Part shown: positions 7,923-16,332 of the stretch, in pieces
Layout of the letters: every line of letters begins with the position of its first letter
How positions within the stretch are numbered: position 1 is the first letter of the stretch
From: Bacillus cereus ATCC 14579
GTDB taxonomy: Bacteria; Bacillota; Bacilli; Bacillales; Bacillaceae_G
Length of the DNA: 64,000 nt
Assembly: GCF_000007825.1 (NCBI RefSeq)
Contig: NC_004722.1
Span: forward strand, 2,210,501 to 2,274,500
Direction of reading: 5' to 3'
Notes under the pieces: model-generated
What the model was told of the DNA's origin: nothing
Seen by the model: the letters and a program-made list of their open reading frames with translations, nothing else
Databases searched by the model: none
Position numbers and translations under genes: made by a program

Positions 7923-8138
7923 TTAGGCTGTACCCACTTGGTTTTGATCTGCAAGGTCAGAATCAAATGTATTGGTCGCGCTAACACCGCTAAAAGTATT
8001 AACAACAAAACCAACGTTTGATGCGCCGGAACCATTATAAGCTTTCGTATTTTCTTTCGGAGAAACGTTGTAGAAATCACCTAAGTTAAATGATCCATTA
8101 CTATTTTGTACAACTAAATTTCCTACAACTGATGGCAT
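7923..8138 (-). CDS. Spore germination protein, GerPA/GerPF family
   Basis: The product is 71 residues, from the ATG at 8138 (AGGTG six bases upstream; an upstream in-frame GTG overlaps the ribosome site and is less likely). The sequence MPSVVGNLVVQNSNGSF, then NLGDFYNVSPKENTKAYNGSG and a Ser/Thr/Asn-rich C-terminus, is characteristic of the GerPF/GerPA family. GerP proteins are needed for germinant passage through the coat to inner receptors. This is a standalone paralogue away from a gerPABCDEF operon. Expected to be made in the mother cell under sigma-K; I did not find a convincing promoter. Confidence 0.85.
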   Translation of the reverse strand: MPSVVGNLVVQNSNGSFNLGDFYNVSPKENTKAYNGSGASNVGFVVNTFSGVSATNTFDSDLADQNQVGTA

Positions 8139-8344
8139 AATTTTCACCTGCTTTATAAAAAGTTGTTAACATTACTATATGGAGTTATAGTCCAGATGGT
8201 TCATATAATAAAAATTGTGGAATAGTAAAACGTTTGGAGCATGGATTTCAATAAAAGTGTGTTAAAATTAATATAATAAAGTTGAGTAATTTTTTTAAAA
8301 ATTTGTATAATTGATATATATGAAAATAAAGGAGGCAAAATGTA

Positions 8345-8680
8345 ATGAAAGATATTATGAAAAAAGTTGATTTAACAGATGCCAAATCAAGTAATCTTGT
8401 TGCACTAATTTATAGTAATGAAGTTATATTAGTTGAAGACGCATTTTGTCCAAATGAAATAAAATTAAAGTTTAATGAAATTGCAATTTTATCTGCAATT
8501 AAAACAGCTCATATTGCGAAAGTGTCTATTAGGAAAGAACTTGAAGCGCTTTTTCATGATACGGGTGTTATATTAGTGAAACAAAATGTTGATTATGGTA
8601 GTAGCCAATCTATTACCATGCATTTTGAGCAATTTAAAAAGTTGCAAGATGAGATTGAACATTTAAATAAAAGTATGTAA
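8345..8680 (+). CDS. Hypothetical protein (111 aa)
   Basis: ATG at 8345, preceded by AAAGGAGG; a nearer ATG is immediately followed by TAA and cannot be used. The 111-residue soluble protein has an N-terminal helix (MKDIMKKVDLTD), a beta region (LVALIYSNEVILVED) and a C-terminal helix (FEQFKKLQDEIEHL). No family recognised. The next, broken gene follows in the same direction within about 45 bases. Confidence 0.65.
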   Translation: MKDIMKKVDLTDAKSSNLVALIYSNEVILVEDAFCPNEIKLKFNEIAILSAIKTAHIAKVSIRKELEALFHDTGVILVKQNVDYGSSQSITMHFEQFKKLQDEIEHLNKSM

Positions 8681-8724
8681 TAAAGCAGCTAAATAAAGGT
8701 TCTATCATAAAGGTGGAATGTGTT

Positions 8725-8926
8725 GTGTTGAAAAAGTGGTTTAAAAATTATTTGGGTGAATCGCATTGTAAACATAAATATATTTTTATTAAGATGCAGG
8801 ATAATGAGGATTTTAAAAAAAGGTACATTAGGTGTAGTTTATATTTACCAGTGTGAGAAATGTGGAAAAGAGAAGTTGAAATATAAAAACAATAATGAAA
8901 TAAACAATGAATTTTTAGATATATAG
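8725..8926 (+). pseudogene. Frameshifted small zinc-ribbon-type protein
   Basis: AGGTGG at 8711 precedes GTG/TTG starts at 8725/8728. The first frame reads KKWFKNYLGESHCKHKYIF and on to DFKKR, then stops early at about 8857. From about 8822 the +1 frame continues seamlessly as TLGVVYIYQCEKCGKEKLKY to a TAG at 8926. Joined, it makes a roughly 66-residue protein with CxH and CEKCGKE metal-ligand pairs, a small zinc ribbon. The shift lies in or just after the A7-GG-T run at about 8814-8823. It may be a true lesion, a sequencing error, or programmed slippage on the A-run. Confidence 0.55.
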
Positions 8927-8927
8927 C

Positions 8928-8956
8928 AAAAAGTAACCATGATGGTTACTTTTTTT
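8928..8956 (+). terminator. Terminator after the zinc-ribbon gene
   Basis: AAAAGTAACCAT-g-ATGGTTACTTTT stem with T-run. Confidence 0.85.
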
Positions 8957-9068
8957 GTTTATGTATACAATATCAAAACCATTACTAAAGTATGAGTTGA
9001 GTTAATACTATAGTAAATCGCTGAATAAAAATGAAGAGAGTAAGATATAGGGAAGGAGGATGAGAGAA

Positions 9069-9776
9069 ATGAAGCGAAAAGAAATTAGTAAATCTGTAAT
9101 TATTACAGGCGTGACACAAGGGTTAGGGCGTGCGATGGTTGATCGATTTCATGAATTAGGGTGGAACATATATGGTTGTGGACGTTCAAAAGATAAAATT
9201 GAAGAACTAAAAAAACAGTACAGTAAAATACATGATTTCCAAGTAATTGATGTTTCAGATTCTCAGCAAGTTAACAATTGGGCAAATTATATACTTAATA
9301 CACATACAGCTCCCGATATGATAATAAATAATGCATCGATTGTAAATCAAAATGCACAACTTTGGAAAATTACGGCTCAAGAATTCGAAAATGTAATGAA
9401 TGTAAACGTGAATGGTGTAGTAAATGTAATAAGAGCATTTGTTCCAGCGATGGTAGCTAGGAAAGAAGGAATTATCATTAATATGAGTTCTAGTTGGGGG
9501 AGAGAAGGTGAGGCTGAGCTTGCGCCATATTGTGCCTCGAAATTTGCTATTGAAGGTATCACTAAATCTATGGCCCTGGAATTACCCCATGGCATGGCTG
9601 TACTTGCTTTAGATCCTGGAGGGAGTATTAGTACTCCAATGCTGAAGTCATGTGCGCCACAATATATAAATGAATCGCCTACACCTGAAACTTGGTCACA
9701 TAAAGCAATTGAATATATATTGAATATAACAATAGATAAAAATGGAGATTCATTGACATGCCCAGCATGCATATAA
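9069..9776 (+). CDS. Short-chain dehydrogenase/reductase (SDR family)
   Basis: The start at 9069 is chosen because GGAAGGAGGA lies nine bases upstream; the ATG at 9060 overlaps the ribosome site. The 235-residue protein has a classical SDR fold: TGVTQGLG dinucleotide-binding loop near residue 15, NNAS near 92, catalytic Ser in MSSSWG and the YCASK Tyr/Lys pair near 158. The substrate is not evident. The C-terminus (SLTCPACI) has a CxxC pair unusual for the family. Monocistronic with a strong terminator. Confidence 0.85.
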   Translation: MKRKEISKSVIITGVTQGLGRAMVDRFHELGWNIYGCGRSKDKIEELKKQYSKIHDFQVIDVSDSQQVNNWANYILNTHTAPDMIINNASIVNQNAQLWKITAQEFENVMNVNVNGVVNVIRAFVPAMVARKEGIIINMSSSWGREGEAELAPYCASKFAIEGITKSMALELPHGMAVLALDPGGSISTPMLKSCAPQYINESPTPETWSHKAIEYILNITIDKNGDSLTCPACI

Positions 9777-9803
9777 AAAGCACCTTTAAGGTGCTTTTAT
9801 ATT
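9775..9803 (+). terminator. Terminator after the SDR gene
   Basis: AAAAGCACC-tttaa-GGTGCTTTT immediately after the stop, followed by a short T/A tail. Confidence 0.85.
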
Positions 9804-9914
9804 AGTAGCACATTATATCATTCACAAAATTACATCTAAAAAATAAAATAAAAGATTAAGGGTGAGATTTGTTTGTTTTGAAAGCTTTAGAAAATATTTA
9901 AATAGGTGATAAAA

Positions 9915-10589
9915 ATGAATCCAAGCAGTTTAAAAGTGACAGGGGCATGGTTTCAAGTGGGAGGGAACCTTACAGCTGCTATTGGAACGACAAGAGGATT
10001 TATTGGAGAAGAGAAAGTTGAATCGGATCTTGTTATTGTAGGAAGCTCATTACAAGCCCTCGGATATATATTACAAATCATTGCGAGCAATTATGATGAT
10101 GGGGAAGAAAAAAGAGAAAATCAAAATATAGACTTAGAGAATCAAAGTAAATTACTTGATCAAATAGGAATTGAGTTATTAGCATTAGGCAATATATCAA
10201 ATGTAATAGGAACATATTTTAATATAAATGAACATTTGAAAGAAAATGATTATCTTATCATTACAGGGAACAGTTTACAATCAATCGGTGCTTTTTTAGG
10301 AGTAGAAGCAGCTTTGTTGGATATAAATGTATTACAGAAAATTATTATACTGGGTAACTCCATGCAAAGTTTAGGGGCTGGATTACAAGCGTATCAAGGT
10401 GTTTCAAATGTATTGAAAGATGAGAGAGAAAATGAAGATAGTATTTTTGATAAGAAGGATGAGAGAATCATTGCACTCATTGGTATTTGGATACAAGCGA
10501 TAGGAACGTTAATTTCTGCAATTGGAGTAACTGCAATAGAGGAAGAAAATAGGCTAGAAAACAATAAAAAGTCTGAAATACTTATTTAA
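9915..10589 (+). CDS. Internally repetitive hydrophobic-helix protein (DUF6944-like)
   Basis: ATG at 9915 is preferred (ATAGGTGAT upstream) over the in-frame GTG at 9906. The 224-residue protein is built from about five copies of a roughly 40-residue unit containing a motif like (L/M)Q(A/S)(L/I)G-x-hydrophobic. Examples are LQALGYILQ, LLALGNISN, LQSIGAFLG, MQSLGAGLQ and IQAIGTLIS. I recall a B. cereus-group family of repetitive proteins (DUF6944) with this look, but cannot verify it here. No signal peptide. The helices are amphipathic to hydrophobic, so membrane association or spore packing is possible. Function unknown. Confidence 0.65.
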   Translation: MNPSSLKVTGAWFQVGGNLTAAIGTTRGFIGEEKVESDLVIVGSSLQALGYILQIIASNYDDGEEKRENQNIDLENQSKLLDQIGIELLALGNISNVIGTYFNINEHLKENDYLIITGNSLQSIGAFLGVEAALLDINVLQKIIILGNSMQSLGAGLQAYQGVSNVLKDERENEDSIFDKKDERIIALIGIWIQAIGTLISAIGVTAIEEENRLENNKKSEILI

Positions 10590-10703
10590 ATAGAAGGAGA
10601 TACATTGATTTTAGAGGTAGGTTAAGATTAAAATGGTAGTAGGTTTTTTTGCGTATATTTTGAAAAGTGATATATAAAATACAAAATAAGGAGTTTTCAA
10701 GGG

Positions 10704-10916
10704 ATGATGTATTTATTAGCAATTCTTCTTCCACCTGTTGCTGTATTATTTTGTGGAAAACCAATTCAGGCAATCATAAATTTCATATTAACATTAATAT
10801 TTTGGGTTCCAGGAGTTATACATGCAATTCTTGTAGTGCATGATAAAAAAGCTGATCGGCGTTTGAAAAAACAAATTCAAGCATATGATGAAATTAATAA
10901 GAGGAATCGAAGATAA
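10704..10916 (+). CDS. YqaE/Pmp3-family small membrane protein
   Basis: A 70-residue protein with two transmembrane helices: LLAILLPPVAVLFCGK (about 4-20) and INFILTLIFWVPGVIHAILVV (about 25-46). The LPP-GKP and WVPGVIHA signatures of the YqaE/Pmp3 stress-membrane family are present. The charged C-terminal tail (KKADRRLKKQIQ) is longer than in the shortest family members. Family members help membrane potential and salt/cold tolerance in some organisms. Start at 10704 or the next ATG at 10707; AAGGAG upstream. Confidence 0.8.
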   Translation: MMYLLAILLPPVAVLFCGKPIQAIINFILTLIFWVPGVIHAILVVHDKKADRRLKKQIQAYDEINKRNRR

Positions 10917-10935
10917 TTCATCTGCAAAATGTTTT

Positions 10936-10970
10936 TAAAAGAAAGGAGGATTAACCTCCTTTCTTTTTTA
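10936..10970 (+). terminator. Terminator after the YqaE-like gene
   Basis: AAAGAAAGGAGG-attaa-CCTCCTTTCTTT perfect 12-bp stem with T-run. Confidence 0.88.
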
Positions 10971-10983
10971 GTGGGTGTTAAGT

Positions 10984-11194
10984 TTAGATTTTTGTGTGGC
11001 GGAAAGAATTTTTAATGTAAGTATTATGATAATAACTTTTAGATTGTGCATGTAATAGGCCAGTATAAATACTTTCTGGTACATTAAAGAAATCGTACAT
11101 ACCATTCTTTAATTGGATTCGCAAAATCATAGGAAAAAGGATTATAACCAACAGCAACTATATTTTTTGAAATTACGGGAGATAGCTTCATCAT
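10984..11194 (-). pseudogene. KTSC-domain protein broken by a one-base shift
   Basis: Reverse strand: GAGGAG is seven bases before ATG at 11194. The first frame reads MMKLSPVISKNIVAVGYNPF and then SYD before going out of frame. After an A4 run (11123-11126, T4 on the coding strand) the next frame continues RIQLKNGMYDFFNVPESIY and GLLHAQSKSYYHNTYIK to a TAA at 10984. The joined roughly 69-residue protein is a textbook KTSC domain (VPESVY and AxSKGxYFN-like motifs), a family loosely tied to nucleic-acid-related proteins. Removing one T restores the frame. It is either an authentic pseudogene or a sequence error. Confidence 0.75.
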
Positions 11195-11660
11195 TACGCA
11201 ACTCCTCACTTTTTATTTTTAATACTTTTTTGTAGATGTTGAGGTTGTGATGTTGAAATCCTTATAATTTAAGAGGTATTATACTTATATGCAATATATT
11301 AAATGTTTGTTATACGTAATTATAAGGAAGTTCACACGAAGTACATATCGTTGTGCTATTTTTATTTCACCTTTGATTTATAAATAAGAAAATATTGACC
11401 ATTTGAAAAAAAGGTATATTATTTATACGAGGTATTAAAAATTCACTTTTTACATTCTATGCTTCAAGGGGCAGCGTTATTAGGAAAAATAGAAGTGAAA
11501 ATAGTTTGTATAAGAAGTATTCTAAAAATTATAATCTGTGAATTGGGAAAATATTGAATGCTCCAGGTCAATATACTTTCTTAATCAAATTCATTTTAGA
11601 AAGTGACCTCAATATTTTTAAGTAAATCAACGGGAGAATTGAAAGGCAGGAGAAAGTAAC
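11195..11660. other. Intergenic region between the KTSC remnant and the PBP gene
   Basis: About 465 bases without a gene. The notable element is an interrupted inverted repeat at 11565-11609: AGGTC/GACCT outer and ACTTTCT/AGAAAGT inner arms, about 30 bases before the PBP ribosome site. It could be an RNA hairpin or operator. Otherwise AT-rich with no clear ORF. Confidence 0.45.
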
Positions 11661-14153
11661 ATGTCAGAAAATTATCGTTCTCGAGAGGAACGACGACAAG
11701 TTAAAAAGAAAAAACAACCAGCTTCTAAAACACAAAAGCCAAAAGGTAAAACATCATTCTTTCGCAAGTTTTTAATTACTTGTTTATTACTTGGTATTGT
11801 TGGTTTAGTGGCGGGGGTTGCTACCTTTTTCGTAATGATTAAGGATGCACCAAAACTTGAGAAAGCAAAACTTGTTAATCCGTTATCCTCAAAAATTTAT
11901 GATAAAAACGGGGATTTGGTATATGAATATGGAAAAGAAAAAAGGACGAATGTTACGTATGAGCAAATACCTAAATTAGTAGAAAATGCATTTTTAGCGA
12001 CAGAAGATTCACGTTTTTATGAGCATAGCGGAGTAGATTTTAAAGGTACTGCCCGTGCTGTTCTAGTAAGTCTTAAAGGGGATTATGGTTCTCAAGGTGG
12101 AAGTACGATAACACAGCAAGTTATAAAAAACTACTTCTTATCAATGGACAAAACACCAAAGCGTAAGGCGCAAGAAATATATTTAGCTTATAAGCTAGAA
12201 CAACAGTATTCAAAACATGAAATATTAGAGATGTACTTAAATAAAATTAACTTAAGAAACCGTTCATATGGGATCGCAACAGCAGCACAAAACTACTATG
12301 GTAAAGAATTGAAGGACTTAACATTACCAGAAGTTGCGATGCTTGCAGGTTTACCGAAAGCACCGAATAACTATGATCCAACGAAAAAAGAAAATGTTCA
12401 AAAAGCAACAGAAAGAAGAAATGTTGTTCTAAGTTTAATGAACCGACATGGATATATAACAAAACAGGAAATGGAAGAAGCATCAAAAGTTGACGTAGAA
12501 AAGGGGCTTAAGCCTGCAGCTCAACTACAAACAATGCCATACCCTGCATTTATGGATGCAGTTGTGAAAGAAGTAGAAAAAGAATTACCAGATGCTAATA
12601 TCGGTTCTGACGGTTTAGAAATTTATACAACGTTAGATCCGAAAGCACAGAAACTTGCAGATAATATTTTAAATAATAATATCATTGATTATCCGAACGA
12701 TAAATTCCAAGGTGCATTCACATTTATGGATACGAAAACAGGAGAAGTTCGTGCTATAGGTAGTGGCCGTGGAGAAAATAAAGCTGTATTTAAAGGGCAT
12801 AATATGGCAATTGAATTAGATCGTGCAGCTGGTTCAACGATGAAGCCGATTTTCGACTACGCTCCTGCAATTGAATATTTAAAATGGGCTACGTACCATC
12901 AAATTGATGACTCTCCATTTAAGTATTCAACGGGACAAGAAGTACGAAATGCAGATAGAAGTCATATGGGTCCAATTACAATGCGTGAAGCATTAAAAAT
13001 GTCGCGTAATATTCCTGCAATTAAAACTGCAAAAGAAGTAGGGATTAGTAAATCGAAAGAATTCTCTGAGAAACTAGGTATTACATTTAATACAGCACCG
13101 ACAGAATCGACAGCGATTGGTACAAATGAAGTATCGCCAACTGAAATAGCGGGTGCTTATGCGGCATTTGGTAATGAAGGTAAATATACGAAACCGCATT
13201 TTGTTAAGAAAGTCGTTTATCCAGACGGTAAGTCACAAAGTTTTGGACAAAAACCAAAACAAGTTATGACAGATTCTACAGCATACATGATTACTGATAT
13301 GCTTCGTTCTGTAGTTACATCAGGTACTGGTACATCGGCAAATGTAGGCTCTTTAGATGTAGCTGGTAAAACGGGTACGACAAACTATTCATCAAAGCAA
13401 TTAGCTCAATATAAAATTCCAGAAAGTGCAACTCGTGATAGTTGGTTCGCTGGATATACACCGCAATATACGATGGCAGTATGGACTGGGTATATGAAAG
13501 ATGGTAAAGACGAGTATATTAGTAGTAAAAATACGAAAATTGCACAGTTGATCTTTAAAGAAATGATGAGCGAAATGGCTACAGATAAATCACGCTTTAA
13601 AATGCCAAGTAGTGTTATTCAAGAAGGTAGTGAGCTACGTATAAAAGGTGAAAAACGTGATTCATCGCCAAATACTAGCGTACCGGATACAACGGAGCAA
13701 CCAAAACAAGATCAACAGCAAAAAACTGAAGAAGAGAAAAAGCAAGAAGAATTAAAGAAACAAGAAGAACTGAAAAAACAAGAAGAACAAAAGAAACAAG
13801 AGGAACTTAAGAAGCAAGAAGAACAAAAGAAACTAGAAGAGCAAAAGAAACAAGAAGAACAAAATAATGGAAATGGCCAAGGAACGACACCTCCAGCAAA
13901 TAACGGAGGAGGTCAAGGAAATACGACACCTCCAGCAAATAATGGAGGAGGTCAAGGAAATACGACACCTCCAGCAAATAATGGAGGAGGTCAAGGAAAT
14001 ACGACACCTCCAGCAAATAATGGAGGAGGTCAAGGAAATACGACACCTCCAGCAAATAACGGAGGAGGTCAAGGAAATACAACTCCACCAGCGACCACAC
14101 AACCAGAGACTGGCGGTAATGCAGGAGAGACCCCTGCTAATAATGGGCAATAA
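11661..14153 (+). CDS. Class A penicillin-binding protein 1A (bifunctional transglycosylase/transpeptidase) with repetitive tail
   Basis: The protein has 830 residues: a basic cytoplasmic head and one membrane anchor (about 37-60). A GT51 glycosyltransferase domain follows (ATEDSRFYEH with catalytic Glu near 115; GGSTITQQ; KAQEIYLAYKLEQQYSK). A transpeptidase domain carries the active-site STMK (Ser near 392), SRN near 448 and KTGTT near 570. After about residue 660 the tail is low-complexity: a KKQEE(L/Q) charged segment, then five to six copies of a 13-residue unit NNGGGQGNTTPPA. It polymerises and cross-links peptidoglycan outside the membrane. The repeat tail probably spans wall space and is prone to length change. 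ATG with GGCAGGAGAAAG upstream. Confidence 0.93.
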   Translation: MSENYRSREERRQVKKKKQPASKTQKPKGKTSFFRKFLITCLLLGIVGLVAGVATFFVMIKDAPKLEKAKLVNPLSSKIYDKNGDLVYEYGKEKRTNVTYEQIPKLVENAFLATEDSRFYEHSGVDFKGTARAVLVSLKGDYGSQGGSTITQQVIKNYFLSMDKTPKRKAQEIYLAYKLEQQYSKHEILEMYLNKINLRNRSYGIATAAQNYYGKELKDLTLPEVAMLAGLPKAPNNYDPTKKENVQKATERRNVVLSLMNRHGYITKQEMEEASKVDVEKGLKPAAQLQTMPYPAFMDAVVKEVEKELPDANIGSDGLEIYTTLDPKAQKLADNILNNNIIDYPNDKFQGAFTFMDTKTGEVRAIGSGRGENKAVFKGHNMAIELDRAAGSTMKPIFDYAPAIEYLKWATYHQIDDSPFKYSTGQEVRNADRSHMGPITMREALKMSRNIPAIKTAKEVGISKSKEFSEKLGITFNTAPTESTAIGTNEVSPTEIAGAYAAFGNEGKYTKPHFVKKVVYPDGKSQSFGQKPKQVMTDSTAYMITDMLRSVVTSGTGTSANVGSLDVAGKTGTTNYSSKQLAQYKIPESATRDSWFAGYTPQYTMAVWTGYMKDGKDEYISSKNTKIAQLIFKEMMSEMATDKSRFKMPSSVIQEGSELRIKGEKRDSSPNTSVPDTTEQPKQDQQQKTEEEKKQEELKKQEELKKQEEQKKQEELKKQEEQKKLEEQKKQEEQNNGNGQGTTPPANNGGGQGNTTPPANNGGGQGNTTPPANNGGGQGNTTPPANNGGGQGNTTPPANNGGGQGNTTPPATTQPETGGNAGETPANNGQ
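13735..13863 (+). repeat. In-gene KKQEE-coding tandem repeat (18-21 bp units)
   Basis: Repeated AAGAAACAAGAAGAA-type units inside the PBP gene encode KKQEEL/KKQEEQ in tandem. The predicted product is a highly charged helix or coiled coil. Confidence 0.8.
13867..14092 (+). repeat. In-gene 39-bp tandem repeat coding NNGGGQGNTTPPA
   Basis: Five near-identical 39-bp units followed by a degenerate one. The central three are almost base-identical and differ from the edge copies by single silent changes (AAC/AAT, ACG/ACA), which suggests recent expansion. It is a candidate variable-number tandem repeat. Confidence 0.9.
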
Positions 14154-14174
14154 GAAAAATTTATAAAAAATATT

Positions 14175-14221
14175 AAAAAGCACTTAAGATTTGTGAAAAT
14201 TACAATCTTAAGTGCTTTTTT
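14175..14221 (+). terminator. PBP gene terminator
   Basis: AAAAAGCACTTAAGATT / AATCTTAAGTGCTTTTT 17-bp stem with T-run, 22 bases after the stop. Confidence 0.88.
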
Positions 14222-14254
14222 CGTTTAAATGTAGTAGCTATGAAATGATGTGTT

Positions 14255-14539
14255 TTAAATGTTAAACGTACCATAAAAATTTTGAAAATAAATTGATGGG
14301 AAATGATAAAAGACTTGAGCCTGAGGTAGTGGAGCGTGGCTAGGATGATAAAAGGTAGTGCTACTTGGATGGGCACCATGATGCCAAAATGAAGGGGTAG
14401 CTTGACCTGGTGATTGGTATTGTTGCCAAATTGCTGGAAGTTCAATGCCGACATCGGAACTTGCTGTATGAACGGCGGGGGCATGTATTTCGGGTATCGA
14501 AGGAACCGCGACAGTTACTCTTGATGATAATACCCACAT
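14255..14539 (-). CDS. Small Pro/His/aromatic-rich hypothetical protein, possibly spore-associated
   Basis: Reverse-strand frame with ATG at 14539 and TTAGGAGTG nine bases upstream. The 94-residue product starts MWVLSSRVTVAVPSIPEIHA and is rich in Pro, His, Ser and aromatics (HHGAHPSSTTFYHPSHAP), ending FYGTFNI. An overlapping frame on the same strand (14200-14484) is a shadow: it lacks a ribosome site. The composition resembles coat or exosporium proteins of the group; function unknown. It lies tail to tail with the PBP gene. Confidence 0.55.
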   Translation of the reverse strand: MWVLSSRVTVAVPSIPEIHAPAVHTASSDVGIELPAIWQQYQSPGQATPSFWHHGAHPSSTTFYHPSHAPLPQAQVFYHFPSIYFQNFYGTFNI

Positions 14540-14774
14540 AAAATAATCACTCCTAAGTTGTGATAATAAATTAGTATATTCTTTTCACACGTATAAAGGT
14601 ACATATATAGGACTTTCGTTTAAAATATGCGTACAAAGTCTTAAGACTAATGTAAGCTGATGGTGGACTATTTAATATGAAAAGATACGTCTATTTGCGG
14701 AGGGAAAAGAGATAAAAAAAATATACAATGAGGGTGTTAATCGTAATATTTTACGAGTGTATGGAGGTATTTTT

Positions 14775-15920
14775 ATGGAACGATTATGGACGAAATCATT
14801 TATTCAAATGACTTTCGCAATGTTATTTTTATTTACAGGATTTTATTTACTTGTTCCAACGCTCCCGCTCTTTATTAAAGAGATAGGTGGCAATGAATCG
14901 CAAGTTGGACTTATGATGGGGATGTTTACAATAGCTGCTGTTGTAATACGACCGATTATTGGAGGAATGTTAGATCAATATGGTAGAAGATCCTTTATTA
15001 TTTTCGGACTCATCTTTTTTGGCTTAACGATGTATTCCTATAATATAGCATCGACTATTGTCCTTTTAGCTGTTTTACGTGTTATTCACGGAGTAACATG
15101 GGCTGTTTCTACAACAGCTGTTGGAACAGCAATAACGGATATTATTCCAGATTCACGCCGCGGTGAAGGTATGGGGTGGTACGGGATGGCGATGACAATT
15201 GCAATGGCGATTGGACCTATGATTGGATTATGGGTTGTGCAAAATTATTCATTTGATGGTCTATTTTTATTAGCGACGTTGTTATCTTTTATGGCAGTCG
15301 TATTATCATTAATAACGAAGATCCCATTTACGCCACAAAAAGAAAAAGGGAAAATTCAGCTATTTGAGAAATCCGTATTAACAATCACGATTGTAGTATT
15401 CTTTTTATCGTTTGCATATGGAGGAATAACAACCTTTTTACCGTTATTTGCATCATCAATTCATGTAAACCCGGGAACTTTCTTTCTTGTATATGCAATT
15501 GCATTAACAATTGTAAGACCAATTTCAGGGAAACTATTAGATAAGTATGGAGAAGTATTCATTATACTTCCAGCATTATGTATTACTATTTTAGCTATAG
15601 TTGTTTTAACTATTTCAAATGGTTTGATAGGTGTAATTATCGCAGCAACATTATACGGTATTGGATTTGGTTCAGCGCAGCCAGCTTTGCAAGCGGCAAT
15701 GCTTACAATTGTCGATCCGAGTAAAAGAGGAGTTGCAAATGCTTCATTTTTTACAGCGTTTGATTTAGGAATCGGGTTAGGTGCTATTTTACTTGGAGTT
15801 GTTTCACAAATGTTTGGTTATCGTATTTTATTTTCAGGGAGTGCAATTTCAGCATTGATAGCCTTAATTATTTTCGTCTTCTTTGTAAAACAACGATTAG
15901 GAAAAAAAGAGTTTGCGTAA
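14775..15920 (+). CDS. MFS transporter, DHA1-type drug/metabolite exporter
   Basis: Start at 14775 (TATGGAGG eight bases upstream) rather than the upstream in-frame GTG. The product is 381 residues with 12 predicted membrane segments. The MFS motif A is GGMLDQYGRRSF in the loop after TM2 (about residues 64-75), with a related GKLLDKYGEVF repeat in the second half (about 255). It carries the antiporter-type motif C-like Gly/Pro stretch in TM5 (AIGPMIGLWVVQ). The substrate is unknown; proton-driven export is typical of this family. The HesB-like gene follows after 15 bases, so they may be co-transcribed. Confidence 0.82.
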   Translation: MERLWTKSFIQMTFAMLFLFTGFYLLVPTLPLFIKEIGGNESQVGLMMGMFTIAAVVIRPIIGGMLDQYGRRSFIIFGLIFFGLTMYSYNIASTIVLLAVLRVIHGVTWAVSTTAVGTAITDIIPDSRRGEGMGWYGMAMTIAMAIGPMIGLWVVQNYSFDGLFLLATLLSFMAVVLSLITKIPFTPQKEKGKIQLFEKSVLTITIVVFFLSFAYGGITTFLPLFASSIHVNPGTFFLVYAIALTIVRPISGKLLDKYGEVFIILPALCITILAIVVLTISNGLIGVIIAATLYGIGFGSAQPALQAAMLTIVDPSKRGVANASFFTAFDLGIGLGAILLGVVSQMFGYRILFSGSAISALIALIIFVFFVKQRLGKKEFA

Positions 15921-15935
15921 ACTGGAGGAATAAAG

Positions 15936-16226
15936 ATGAGAATTTCAATTGATCGTAAAGCTCTGCAATGGTTCCAGGAAGAATTACGTATAAAGCACGG
16001 TGAATCTGTACGTTTTACTGTAAGGTACGGAGGGGATAGTTCAATTCAGCCCGGATATTCTTTAGGGGTTGTTGCTGAGAAACCCGATGGCGAAATAGTG
16101 TCAGTTGAGAAGGAAGGTATTATATTTTTTGTAGATTCTGATGATCTTTGGTATTTTCAAAACTATGATTTATTTGTAAGTTATCATGAGGAAATGGAAG
16201 AAATTCAATTTAATTATGTAAAATAA
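15936..16226 (+). CDS. HesB/YneR-like (IscA-fold) protein
   Basis: A 96-residue protein, MRISIDRKALQWFQEEL at the start, then VRFTVRYGGDSSIQPGYSLGV and a C-terminal SYHEEMEEIQFNY. This is the pattern of the HesB/YadR/YfhF (YneR) subgroup in Firmicutes, which has the IscA-like fold but lacks the three conserved cysteines. An Fe-S role is therefore uncertain. It lies 15 bases after the MFS gene; ACTGGAGGAATAAAG ribosome site. Terminator at 16300. Confidence 0.8.
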   Translation: MRISIDRKALQWFQEELRIKHGESVRFTVRYGGDSSIQPGYSLGVVAEKPDGEIVSVEKEGIIFFVDSDDLWYFQNYDLFVSYHEEMEEIQFNYVK

Positions 16227-16299
16227 TAACTTTATTAAAAATGAATAAGTTTTATATAAAAATTATATTTAAGAGATAGTGAAATAAATATCATATAGT

Positions 16300-16332
16300 A
16301 ACGAGCTGTATTTATGTACAGCTCGTTTTTTC
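16300..16332 (+). terminator. Terminator after the HesB-like gene
   Basis: AACGAGCTGTA-tttatg-TACAGCTCGTT followed by TTTTT. Confidence 0.88.

Noticed and set aside
13833..14183. Three long alternative frames over the PBP repeat region
   Set aside because: They arise from the 39-bp tandem repeat read in other frames and lack ribosome sites; the in-frame PBP tail explains the region.
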